This document shows positions 42,757 to 52,449 of a stretch of DNA of 64,000 nt, one piece after another. A program made the position numbers and the translations under genes. Origin of the DNA: Conchocele bisecta. Its lineage: Eukaryota; Mollusca; Bivalvia; Lucinida; Thyasiridae. The notes beneath the pieces were generated by a model. The model was given only the letters and a program-made list of their open reading frames with translations. It made no database searches and was not told the DNA's origin. Location of the stretch: the NCBI GenBank assembly GCA_029237695.1, contig CM055274.1, positions 17,225,505-17,289,504 on the forward strand. The letters run 5' to 3'. Position 1 is the first letter of the stretch; the number at the start of each line of letters is the position of its first letter.

Positions 42757-42873
42757 ACATATCGATGGTCTAGTAACATAAGGTCGTAACTGACATATCG
42801 ATGGTCTAGTAACATAAGGTCGTAACTGCTATGCTTTAGCATAGCAGTTACGACCTTATGTTACTAGACCATC
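42757..42873. mobile_element. Family J hairpin (J2) with duplicated left arm
   Basis: The arm CATATCGATGGTCTAGTAAC, ATAAGGTCGTAACTG occurs twice in tandem before the turn. Then a perfect 36-bp stem (42800-42835 with 42838-42873) around TT. Confidence 0.85.
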
Positions 42874-42948
42874 ATATATGCAATAAACTATGTTTAAACT
42901 AAACATGTTTGTTCTGTTCTCTGTAGCAGTCTCATTTTCATATGTATT

Positions 42949-43453
42949 ACTATTGTCTATTCCACATTTTTCTGCCGACGAACATTTGGTCATTAAAACA
43001 CATTAAATCTAAAAAATATTTAAAAGTACTTTTTCATCAATAACAAAATTTATTTGATGAAATTCCATCAAATATTAATTTTATTGCGAAAAAACTATTT
43101 TCCTATGGGAATTTAACATGGGAAGTCAATTCCCAAAACTTCCTTTTTTGATCCTGAAGGATGAAAAAAAGAAAAGTTTTGGAAATTGACTCCGAAACCT
43201 GGCGAGATAGCTTGAAAATGATGTAACTAAAAAAACAAAATCGGTCCACGATTAAAAAAAATCTATTTTTTAGCCCCTATGTTAAATTCCAATAGGAAAA
43301 TCATTTTTTCGCAATAAACATCAAATAATTTTGTTTGGGGAGGGTGACTTTTTTGCTATTGATAAAAAACTACTTACTTTTAACTATTTTTTATATTTAA
43401 TGTGCTTAATAGTCAAAAGTTTGTCGGCAGCAAAACGTGGAACAGACAGTAGT
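42949..43453. mobile_element. Family H element, variant (H3)
   Basis: Ends TATTGTCTATTCCACATTTT, TCTGCCGACGAACATTTG and GTTTGTCGGCAGCAAAACGT, GGAACAGACAGTAGT. Inner arms share TCCTATGGGAATTTAACATG, GACTCCGAAACCTGG and TTGCGAAAAAAC with H1 and H2. Confidence 0.75.
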
Positions 43454-43844
43454 TCATTATGACTTTTAGTACACTGCGTTAATAATACATGTACACTGCA
43501 AAAACCCATTTTAAGCAACAAGGATATTTACCATCAATTACTTGGACATATCAAGACTATGATCGTTACTAAATGGTGAACACAGTAGACCAGATTATAT
43601 GGCATATAATCGCATACTCCAATCTGGGTCCACAATGTCACAAAGGCAATAAAGGCCATTTCACCGTGCAACATCCCAGGTATCTTGCCGCTAAAGTGTG
43701 TTTGATTAAGCAACGGAAACATACACCTCGCAAATCCTCCGACGGATACAGCCGGCTTGTAAACATACAAATTGGATTGTCAGGTAGCTAGGGAACTAAG
43801 TGATGCCAAAGATATTAATCCACCTTCAGTTACTGGACCATCGA
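43454..43844. other. No recognisable feature
   Basis: Overlapping short open frames at 43534-43791 on both strands; no domain recognised. Confidence 0.45.
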
Positions 43845-44059
43845 TTAACCCTTACACTGCCGAATTAAATGTTGTCGTCTGCTGCTTTATTTTTTATTTT
43901 CGATTTTTCTCATCAAAAACATGGTTTGACAGCATCTTAGAATCATTTCCAGTGGAAATGATTCTAAAGTGCTGTCAAACCATGTCTTTATTGAGAAAGA
44001 AGGCAAAATATAAAGCATCAGCAGATGACAATTTTCGTGCTCAGCAGTCTAAGGGTTAA
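43845..44059. mobile_element. Family B element (B18), complete
   Basis: TTAACCCTTACACTGCCGAA to CTCAGCAGTCTAAGGGTTAA. Stem ATGGTTTGACAGCATCTTAG, AATCATTTCC and complement. Good reference copy (215 bp). Confidence 0.88.
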
Positions 44060-44269
44060 CCCTTACAATGCTGAAGGCAAGTCACTTTATCCACACTACT
44101 TCAGTCCACCCAGCTGTAAATGGGAACCAGCTAATGTAATTATCGGGGAATCTCAATTGTATTTGATTGTATGTACATTACTTATGAATAAAATATGATC
44201 CTGCAGAACGACAAAATGTAAAACAACAGAAGACGACAATGTTTCATTTTCCTACATTCTAAGAGTTAG
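44056..44269. mobile_element. Family B element, decayed (B19), sharing B18's TTAA
   Basis: TTAACCCTTACAATGCTGAA and, at the far end, AACAGAAGACGACAATGTTT, CCTACATTCTAAGAGTTA. The middle is unrelated sequence without the B stem. Confidence 0.6.
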
Positions 44270-44960
44270 TACAACAGTAAAGAAAAAAAAACCTCAGTTC
44301 AATTGGGAAAATACACCTAATGAAAATAAGCGATTAATACAAGCTAAGTACAACAAGGGCAAATCTATATGCCCACCCACAAAAAAACAATTGAAAAGTA
44401 TTATGTCTGCAAATAATGACGTCAACGTCAACACACCCTCCATTCTGAATGTCACATGTGTCAGCTGCAGCTAGCATCAAGATTATATATATTGTAGCAT
44501 TGTGGAACTTTCTTCTGGTGTTTAGTATACATATTCTACACCGCAATCCCCAATAATATGGACCATTCCATTATATGTCTGCCTTACCAATTTAGCAGTA
44601 CCCGGTACATTTAATAACAGTAAATAATTCCACCAAAATGATAGTAGACGCGACTTGCTAAGATCTTAAATTACCCAGATTGATGAACTGAAATGAAGTC
44701 ATAATTAACCACAATGTGTTAACTATGTCGTATATGGATAATAATACATTGACATCAATTTATTACATTTCCACTGCATTTTTCTAGGGACATAATAATT
44801 GGGGTGGATTAGCACTTGCTGTCAATAACCAGCATTCACCAACACGTTACTAATCCCCACACAAATGGCTACAATATGATAATGTACCCAGTAAATACCA
44901 GGGGCGCAACACCGACATTGACTGCCATATTATATAGAAGCCCATCCATGGTATAAAATG
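44270..44960. other. No recognisable feature
   Basis: About 690 bp; a 70-codon open frame at 44334-44546 (minus) has no recognised domain. Confidence 0.5.
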
Positions 44961-45302
44961 AGTCCGTGACTGGAGAAATTGGGCTTATGAGTTTTGCGAC
45001 CAGTGTAGATCCAGATCAGGCTGTGCATCCGCATAGCCTGATCAGGATCTGCACTGTTCGCCATTCCATCGATGAAACACATGTCATGCTTCTAACCATA
45101 TTATATAGAATGGTATAAAATGTGTCCGTGACTGGAGAAATGGGGCTTATGGGATCTGTAGCCAGTGTAGCCTGGATCAAATAGAACATTCCAGTAGCCT
45201 GATAACGATCTATAATGCTTGTTAGAAGCACAATGGATGTTACATCGATTGAATGGCGAAAAGTGCAGACCCATAAGCCCCATTTATCCAGTCACAGCCA
45301 CA
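44961..45302. mobile_element. Family D elements in tandem (D7)
   Basis: A truncated D (GTCCGTGACTGGAGAAATTG, core GATCCAGATCAGGCTGTGCA facing TGCATCCGCATAGCCTGATC) is followed by a second start preceded by the same flank (TTATATAGAA... GGTATAAAATG). So flank plus element duplicated together. Right end CCAGTCACAGCCACA. Confidence 0.75.
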
Positions 45303-45730
45303 AATGTCTTCTTGTATTTATTTTGCTTTCAAGTTTGACGATGTTTATTAAAAAAAATCAGACATTTTCAGGAAGTGACTTAAAATTAAAAAAGTTGATC
45401 ATAAATGTGTGTATAATTTCACTGAAAGGAATTACAGATGTCCGACAGTGCACATGAATTTCTCCTGCACTGATTGTACATCCGTAGCCTCGTAATAAAG
45501 CATATTTCCTAGATTTACTGTACTTTGTGTTAATTTATCAACAAGTGCAAAAATGTCCATAAATATGTGTAATTTCCATCAGGAATTTGTAAAGAGAATA
45601 AACGGTAACAGGAGAATGTTTTCAGGAGTTTTGACATTCTGACTGCAGGATGCATGTATACAAGTGGAGCATGTTAATTACTGGCACACTCCCTTAGAAA
45701 CTGAAGATGTCAGTGGAATAACGATGCTAA
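45303..45730. other. No recognisable feature
   Basis: No family member and no coding motif. Confidence 0.5.
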
Positions 45731-45733
45731 TAA

Positions 45734-45934
45734 CAGAGCTCCAGTTCAGGTGCGTAATTTGTTCAATTTGTGGTGAAATTTTCTTATTTCTTATTTCTTA
45801 TTTCTTCACCAAAAATGGCAAGTTGGGAGTCCTTTAGAATCGTCTGAGACGATTCTAAAGCACTCCCATCATGCCATTTTTGATAGAGAAGTAAGAAATT
45901 TGTCCCCAAATTACGCGCCTTAACTGGAGCTCTG
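45734..45934. mobile_element. TAA-flanked inverted-repeat element (Harbinger-like MITE)
   Basis: Ends CAGAGCTCCAGTTCAGGTGC and GCGCCTTAACTGGAGCTCTG with TAA directly outside each end (45731-45733 and 45935-45937). 201 bp. The centre is CCTTTAGAATCGTCTGAGAC, GATTCTAAAGCACTCCC. A 3-bp TWA duplication is typical of PIF/Harbinger elements; no transposase is present. Confidence 0.78.
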
Positions 45935-46139
45935 TAATAATCATGAGCAAAATAAACATTCAATCACCATTACCCCACGTATTGATTGGCATTATTATAC
46001 ATTTTATATCAGACGTAAATTTCCACTGATATCAGGGTCAGAGGTGATAACCGTGTTTCCTTAAAATTGTTATTTATTCCCTGTATGTATTTTTTTATGT
46101 GCAATGATTATACTTTATATGTCGAAAATATTATTTTTT

Positions 46140-46362
46140 CAGTATAAATAATTAAAAAACAATATGCCCCATTTGCGTATGAAAATAGCCTGATACCACC
46201 GCGAGTCACTATCAGTAAAATAAATATTACTTAAAGATTATATCTGTTGAGCGGTCACTAGTAATTTTTAGAACTGGTGGAATAGTGACACGCTTATACA
46301 CTTATTTAATTCCTATAAAGAACAGTTTGTGCCTACTGAGTGGACATGTACCTTTAATTGCA
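46140..46362 (+). repeat. Family Y repeat (Y1)
   Basis: AATAGCCTGATACCACCGCG, CTATCAGTAAAATAAATATT, TGGTGGAATAGTGACACGCT, ACTTATTTAATTCCTATAAA and GTGGACATGTACCTTTAAT. Y2 at 53690 is the same sequence inverted. Class unknown. Confidence 0.7.
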
Positions 46363-46460
46363 GTGGAACCACTCTACTGGATATCCCCACAGGTTTGAAG
46401 GCATTCCACTGTACATAGAAACACAATATCTGTCCAGTTAAGGAGATTCCACTACAATCC
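46363..46460. mobile_element. Family F hairpin, decayed (F5)
   Basis: GCAGTGGAACCACTCTACTG, CATTCCACTG, then GTCCAGTTAAGGAGATTCCA. The arms are weakly complementary. Confidence 0.45.
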
Positions 46461-46491
46461 ATTGAAACCTATGGATACAATGTGTTTTATT

Positions 46492-46650
46492 TAAACAATC
46501 TGATTATTTTGTTTATTTCTGAATAAAGGTACATGTTGTTACCACTCATCTGAACCGAGACGGTTCATATGAGTGGTAACAACATATACTTTCAAACTGA
46601 AATATAGAAACTAGCAGAAAAAAATTATCTATATTTTCATACTATCATTG
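46492..46650. mobile_element. Family E element (E5)
   Basis: Core GTACATGTTGTTACCACTCA, TCTGAACCGAGACGGTTCAT, ATGAGTGGTAACAACATATA. The turn is shortened (GTCTC lost on one side). Confidence 0.72.
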
Positions 46651-46878
46651 TATCTGGAATATAAAGGGCTACACATGAGCACTTCATGATACACAACATC
46701 ATGAGAGACAAGTTACAATGAAATCCAGCAAAGCATGTACACGGACATTTCCTGGGAGTCTGAGGCCCTTTCACTAAACTTTGTACGACTAAGAAGTTTG
46801 TAAATGGAAAACTGATATTTACAAGAACATTTGCATTGAGAGCCGATGCTTGCAAAAGTGTTATGTATCTGTTCGCAT

Positions 46879-47117
46879 TTAACCCTTTCAACACCACAGA
46901 CCTCTATAGAGACAATGTTTGCAAACAGTGCAGATCCAGATGAGCCGGCTCGAACGAGCCGTCTCATCAGGATCTCCACTGTTTGTTAATAATTTTAAAC
47001 GTCGTACAGATTACCCTTTTAGAAGAATGGGATAATTTGAATGAACAAAATTAATGAAACAGCGTGAAACATTGGCATGGAACATCCTATTAAGTTACTT
47101 GGTGTTGAAAGGGTTAA
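46879..47117. mobile_element. Family C element (C9)
   Basis: TTAACCCTTTCAACACCACA to TGTTGAAAGGGTTAA. Core TGCAGATCCAGATGAGCCGG, CTCGAACGAGCCGTCTCATC. Confidence 0.85.
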
Positions 47118-47122
47118 TACTG

Positions 47123-47331
47123 TTAACCCTTTGAACCCGAAAGCCCACTATATGCAAACAGTGCAGATCCAGATGAGCCGGCTCATAACGAGCCGTCTCA
47201 TCAGGATCTGCACTGTTTGAAAGTAAATTTCATATTTTTGAGAACAAAAAATATCCCCTTTTTATAAATGGAATAGTCTGAAACATTGGCATGGAACATC
47301 CTATTAAGTTACTTGGTGTTAAAAGGGTTAA
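47123..47331. mobile_element. Family C element (C10)
   Basis: TTAACCCTTTGAACCCGAAA to TGTTAAAAGGGTTAA, five bases after C9 and in the same orientation. The right-hand 45 bp (AACATTGGCATGGAACATCC, TATTAAGTTACTTGGTGTT) are identical to C9 apart from one base, suggesting a local duplication or conversion. Confidence 0.85.
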
Positions 47332-47500
47332 TGATCTGTTACTACACATGGGTGGAGTTTCTTAGCATTAGGGAAACACATTAATGTGATTATCAAATTC
47401 ATACAAATCTTTTTACAAACATTTTTATTGTACGGAGTTTAGTGAAACGGGCCCTTGGTTTGGAGAGGTTTCAAAGTATCGTGTGATATCCGAATCACTA

Positions 47501-48038
47501 TAGTCTGTTTCACGAAAGCTGCCCAAATTTTACGGCTATATAGACAATGCAAAAACAATATTTTTTTCGATAATATTAAATTAAAGGAAAACTTAAGAAT
47601 GAGCCTTCTTTTTATTTCGTGAAATTTGGTCAAATATTGATTTTATTACGAAAAATTGATTTGTCTATGGGAATTTAACATGGGGGAAAAAGTGGTAAGG
47701 AAGTGTGGGAGGAGTCAAAAAACTCCGAAACCTGACTAGATAGCTTGGATATGATCTAACTAAGAAAACAAAAGTTAAATTTTAAAAATCGGTCCAGTAT
47801 TTCTATCAGATCATGTTAAATCCCCATAGACATCTTCACTCCGTGAAGATGTCTATGGGAATTTAACATGGGGAAATTGTTTTTTCGCAATAAAATCAAT
47901 ATTTGAACAAATTTCACGAAATAAAAAGAAGGCTCATTCTTAATTTTTCCTTTAATTTAATATTATCAAAAGAAATCTTGTTTTTGAATTGTTTATAGAG
48001 CCGTAAAATTTGGGCAGCTTTCGTGAAACAGACAGTAG
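47501..48038. mobile_element. Family H element (H2)
   Basis: Ends TAGTCTGTTTCACGAAAGCT and AGCTTTCGTGAAACAGACAG. Same arm blocks as H1, with the turn CCATAGACATCTTCACTCCG, TGAAGATGTCTATGG. Highly similar to H1 across about 540 bp. Confidence 0.88.
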
Positions 48039-48102
48039 TCATCATTGGTATAAGCACACTCAATACCAACTGTGCTTAGTCGGACAACCCAATAAGACAC
48101 TT

Positions 48103-48460
48103 GGAGGCTGTTTCACTAAACTTTGTACGACTAAGAAGATTGTAAATGCAAAATTGGAATTTATAATAACATTTTCACTGCTAGTTGATGTTGGAAAAAC
48201 TTTAGTGGATGTATTCACATGTAATAATGCGCGAATATAGGTGAAAAATGGTAGCGTCCGTTAACAATGCAAATGTGAGAAGGAAATTAATACTAGATGT
48301 CGCGCCCACTGAGGCTTTGATAGTATACCGAAAAACTTTAACCCGGACGCACGTACGCCAATGTGCCGACTATATGGCGCTGTCAACAAGTGGACGCGAC
48401 AATAAAAAATTTTGTACAATTTTTTTTATCGTAAGACGTTTAATGAAACGAGCCCCTGTA
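48103..48460. mobile_element. Family G element (G4) carrying a U insertion
   Basis: GGCTGTTTCACTAAACTTTG, TACGACTAAGAAGATTGT to CGTAAGACGTTTAATGAAAC, GAGCCCC. U sequence (GATGTCGCGCCCACTGAGGC, TATACCGAAAAACTTTAACC, GCCGACTATATGGCGCTGTC) occupies about 48296-48398. Confidence 0.68.
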
Positions 48461-48542
48461 CATTAATGGGTCCATAATTCCCCATACTCCCCTGTAATTG
48501 TATTACTTACAATGATACCAATAAGACAAAAGTAAATATGGC

Positions 48543-48792
48543 TTAACCCTTTCACCCCTAAGTAACTGGAATGGATTTTGATATGTTAATTTTGCAACCA
48601 ATTAATCCAATTGTCAAAAAATGATTTTCAGACTAGTCCATTTATGAAAAGGCAGTGTTGCGGTTCTCAAAAAGATGAAAATTACTAGCAAAAAGTGCAG
48701 ATCCTGATAGACGGCTCGTCACGAGCCGGCTCATCTGGTTCTACACTGTTTGCCAATTACACTATACAGGCCTGTGGTGTTGAAATGGTTAA
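48543..48792. mobile_element. Family C element, inverted (C11)
   Basis: TTAACCCTTTCACCCCTAAG, GTAACTGGAATGGATTTTGA to GTGTTGAAATGGTTAA. Core GCAGATCCTGATAGACGGCT, CGTCACGAGCCGGCTCATCT. Confidence 0.85.
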
Positions 48793-49195
48793 ACCCTGTT
48801 GTCCCCATACTCCCTGGAATTGTATTACTTACAAAGGATTGATACCAATAAGACAAAGATAAATACGACTTAACACCAAATCATCAACTGTGGAAGCAAC
48901 ATTAATGAATCAAATGGAGTCTTTCTTTCCTAATCAAACTTACACAGCTGACTAAATAAACAAGACCAATGTTTGACAGTTTTTCTAAGTGATCAATATA
49001 CCACAAACACACTCTGAGCCACATATTATTGAGGCTTGAAACAACAATCACACATGGGTGCAACTGTAGGCAAACATTGCTGCTTCTATCTAAATGGAAT
49101 TTTTACACCCTATCTGTGACTTTGTACACCAGTGCCAATGGCAATGTTAATCCCATATCATGTGGGATTCAGATGTATATAAATTTCCAGACATT
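48793..49195. other. No recognisable feature
   Basis: Near 48793 a short block (CTGTTGTCCCCATACTCCCT) repeats sequence at 48478, outside C11, a local duplication around C11. Otherwise nothing. Confidence 0.5.
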
Positions 49196-49335
49196 TTTCT
49201 CTCCTGAGTGTTCTCATTTCTCAATGAAAATACAAATTGTGACCACTCATTTGAACCGTCTCAACTTGTGACGTCTCATTTGAACTGACTCGTAGAGTGG
49301 TCACAATATATACGGTACCTTTGACGAGAAAATAA
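49196..49335. mobile_element. Family E element (E6), rearranged core
   Basis: AATTGTGACCACTCATTTGA, ACCGTCTCAACTTGTGACGT, CTCATTTGAACTGACTCGTA, GAGTGGTCACAATATA. The left arm is partly doubled. Confidence 0.68.
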
Positions 49336-49344
49336 GAAATTTGA

Positions 49345-49925
49345 TTTGATTTAATGGTGTTTAACACATTACATTCGGAATACACCTTTATGGGTATGAA
49401 ATTTTTAAAATATTTTATTTTTATTTTTGTTATTTCTCAATGAAAATATATGTTGTGACCACTCATTTGAACCGTCTCGCTGAGACGGTTCAAATGGTGG
49501 TCATGACATATATTTCTGAGCTCATATAAATATAATATTTAGGATTTTCCACAAACAAAATGGTGTATCTTCAGCATGAAATGGGTTAACGGCCTGTCAA
49601 CAGCTAAGGTCATTTTAGGCCGGGTTATCTAGGGTTTCATACCATGTTACCCGTTGAAATGGGGGGTAAATCCCAAAATCAGAACTGAATATTTACAGAA
49701 AAATATATATTTAGCCCTGAAATTAGAATAACCTGACCTGATGCCAGATCCTCATCACACCAGTCGCTTAGCCTTACTCCCCATAAGCAATAGGATTAGT
49801 ACTAATCTTATTACTTTTATAATGGGCATAATCGGTTTCAACTCTCATGTAACAGAAAGCCAAAAATGTACCTGAGAGTCAAACCAGGGATATCAGGAAT
49901 CTGTTATGGATGAATCCATCATTAC
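49345..49925 (+). mobile_element. Family R repeat (R3) split by E7
   Basis: GATTTGATTTAATGGTGTTT at 49348-49371 and CGGCCTGTCAACAGCTAAGG from 49590 together restore the R start. It then follows R2 through TCCCAAAATCAGAACTGAAT and GTCAAACCAGGGATATCAGG. Confidence 0.78.
49371..49589. mobile_element. Family E element (E7), complete, nested in R3
   Basis: TTAACACATTACATTCGGAA to CTTCAGCATGAAATGGGTTAA. Core GTTGTGACCACTCATTTGAA, CCGTCTCGCTGAGACGGTTC. The TTAA at both ends is the R target GTGTTTAACGGCC duplicated, the clearest insertion footprint for E. Confidence 0.9.
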
Positions 49926-50186
49926 ATTTACCCTTCACATACATGCCGCCCATGGAATAAGAAATATTCAGGTTTTAGTTCAGCAAAACAGTTACCCTTA
50001 GCATGAAATGGGTTAACCCTCACGAGAATGGATGATCTGACAGCCAGTGGCAGTAATGACAACTGCATGGCATTGAAGCTCACACAGTGGTGATCAACAT
50101 GTATGCCATAATTCATAATTTCTTATTCTGGTTACAGAAATCCCAATAGTACCATCAGTAAACCTGTTATGCAAAATGCATTTACG

Positions 50187-50336
50187 TTAACCTTTACAAT
50201 GCTGAATTAAAATTTGGTGTCTGCTGCTTATTTTTTATTTTCCATTTTTCTCATCAAAACCATGTTTTGACAACACTTTAGAATCATTTCCATTGGAAAT
50301 GATTCTAAAGTGTTGTCAAACCATGTTTTTATTGAG
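50187..50336. mobile_element. Family B element (B20), right end lost
   Basis: TTAACCTTTACAATGCTGAA, GTCTGCTGC, then a stem CATGTTTTGACAACACTTTA, GAATCATTTCC and its complement to ATGTTTTTATTGAG. The 3' terminus is missing. Confidence 0.78.
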
Positions 50337-50730
50337 TGCCTATGATGGATACTCTTAGTCTCACTTTCCACTAATACAGGTACACAAATTCCATGGTCCA
50401 AAACGAAACGTCCATAGGCGTAACTCTGATCAGCATTAAATGAATGACAGTGTCTTTATACATACATTACCAGCATTTTAACATTTTTACTGACTGTACC
50501 ATAATGACCAAAGTGGGCCCAAGCGTCTTGGTCCAAAATGTCCATAAACTGTATTAGCATTATGAATGTGTGTCTCACTCACGAGTAATGTAATCGTGTA
50601 TCATCTTCAGGCACAAATAACATCTCTTCATAATTAATTATGAGCAACACTCATTTTTTCCCAATGTATGTGACGTGTTACGAGGAATTTGTGATAGTGA
50701 TGTGCGGCATGAATGAACCTCGCTGTCAAG
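50337..50730. other. No recognisable feature
   Basis: No family member. An open frame begins at 50640 and runs through the duplication at 50731, with no recognised domain. Confidence 0.45.
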
Positions 50731-50973
50731 TAAAAAGTGATATAATTACAAACAAAATCTTTATGAATTATATTCCCTTTCAACAAATTGTTGTTGTCTT
50801 TTTTTTAACAAAACAGAAAAATATTAATTCAATCAACTGTGTGTTGGTAAAAAGTGATATAAAAAATTATAATTACAAACAAAATCTTTATGAATTATAT
50901 TCCCTTTCAACAAATTGTTGTTGTCTTTTTTTTAACAAAACAGAAAAATATTAATTCAATCAACTGTGTGTTG
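50731..50973 (+). repeat. Recent tandem duplication, units 117 and 126 bp
   Basis: AAAAAGTGATATAATTACAA... AATTCAATCAACTGTGTGTT occurs twice. The second copy has a 9-base insertion (AAAAAATTA) and otherwise appears identical, so the event is very young or an assembly effect. Confidence 0.88.
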
Positions 50974-51302
50974 CTTTGATAGTAACTGTTCATATTCTCA
51001 CCAACATGCAGTATTTCAATACAAGCTAATTTCCTTGGTAAAAAACTAGTGTAGGGTCAATACAAATATTTATGCCAAACAAGTTAGAAAGGTGATAAAA
51101 GTATCAGCATTCATATCAATTACCACCTATTATTGTGTTCCCCACCCCTAACTATTGTTATGCCTTTGATCCCTGTCCATTAAACACAAACCGTGATATG
51201 CCTGACCATGCAGATATGTTGCTTTATCAAGCTAGCCAGGACATCTCAAAGGAGCATTAACTATATTTTTTGTATTGTTTTCCTGAAGTATATCAAGGTG
51301 CA
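50974..51302. other. No recognisable feature
   Basis: No family member and no coding motif. Confidence 0.5.
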
Positions 51303-51638
51303 TGATCACGTGGTTACAACAACAACAAGTATTATTTGATAGTTTCCTTAATATGCAACGGATGTATGAAATATGGCGCAGCAAACACGTCTCCATGAGC
51401 TGCATTTGGTGGTCTATGGAGTTTGGCACAGACTTATGTTGTTTTTGCGAAGAATCTATTTCCGTGTCTTCGCAAAAAAGACACAAGTTTGGGCGAAAAT
51501 ACAGAGGCCACCAAATGCAGCTTAACAAGACGCGTTTTATGCGCCATATGTCATCAAAATCTGTTACGTAATAAGGACACTATAAAAGAATACGTACTTT
51601 GAATCGGTGCTTGTTGTTGTTAGTACCACGTGATCATC
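51303..51638. mobile_element. Long palindrome with coding-like arms
   Basis: Left arm TGATCACGTGGTTACAACAA... CTGCATTTGGTGGTCTATGG... TTTTTGCGAAGA faces TCTTCGCAAAAA... GAGGCCACCAAATGCAG... CAACAAGTACCACGTGATCA in diverged form. Centre near 51460. Each strand reads a similar peptide with CIWW, then CLFCE or CCFCE, SSQK, HK and HQMQL, so a Cys/His-containing fragment may have been captured in inverted form. Function unknown. Confidence 0.6.
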
Positions 51639-51639
51639 T

Positions 51640-51712
51640 TGTATATGTTGTGATCATCATTTGAGACGGTTCAAATGAGTGGTCACAACATATACTTTCG
51701 ATAAAAAGTTGT
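51640..51712. mobile_element. Family E element, core remnant (E8)
   Basis: TTGTATATGTTGTGATCATC, ATTTGAGACGGTTCAAATGA, GTGGTCACAACATATACTTT. The left arm has a deletion through the GAACCGTC block. Confidence 0.7.
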
Positions 51713-52440
51713 TTTTAACTATTTGTTTAACTATTTATTCCCTAAAGGGTTATTCCACATATAATTGGTCAATGCATTTTGTCTTTCGTTTGTTCTATAT
51801 GCTAACATATACACATTTTGTGTGAGAAACAATCACAAACATGCAACAAAAATTCAGTCTGGAGGAAAAATGTTGCTAATTATCCCGCTGGTATTTGGAC
51901 AAAGCCGGCAGCAAAAACTGCACAAACTCGTCTTGTTGTTAAAGTCAGTCGACTAGATGTCTATTACAGACATAAGCACCAAAAAACTGCTACACCTAAT
52001 TCACAATCTTTCATCGGATCAATTTGTAATGTAATATTACATCCAACTTGGGAATCTTGGGTAAAAATGTAAAACATATTAACAGGTTATCTTTCATCTT
52101 CTCCCACTACAATTAGCCGACGCACAGACTGTCCCGATGATTTCTGGCGAAAGTTCGCCTAACTTGTTGTAATAGTGACAGATTTTACTATAGAAGCTAC
52201 CCGCCAACAGTCGTTAGGTCGGGATATATCTGTCAGCATCTACAGCCATCACTCATAACAACATTTACGAGGTATGTCTTACTTCAAACAGCTGACTTGA
52301 TAATCTACATTGTTGGGCAAATTGGTCCATAACAACCAACTGGGGGACAGTACAGATGAAACTATAAATGTGGCCGGTCGGCACACGAATGCCCCAGCTG
52401 CAGCCAAAGAAAACGAGGCACATTTGAAAACACAGAGAGC
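51713..52440. other. No recognisable feature
   Basis: Short open frames at 51765-52072 (plus) lack a known domain. From about 52450, X-type sequence begins. Confidence 0.45.
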
Positions 52441-52449
52441 TAGAGAAGC

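Larger units (their letters stand above)
46762..47455. mobile_element. Family G element (G3) split by two C elements
   Basis: Left half GGCCCTTTCACTAAACTTTG, TACGACTAAGAAGTTTGT up to CGCATTTAA at 46882. The right half resumes after 47331 and ends CGGAGTTTAGTGAAACGGGC. C9 and C10 fill the gap. Confidence 0.72.

Noticed and set aside
51302..51571. An 89-codon plus-strand open frame as an intact zinc-finger gene
   Set aside because: It lies wholly in a decayed palindrome; the mirror arm gives the same kind of frame on the other strand. Reported as a captured-fragment possibility only.
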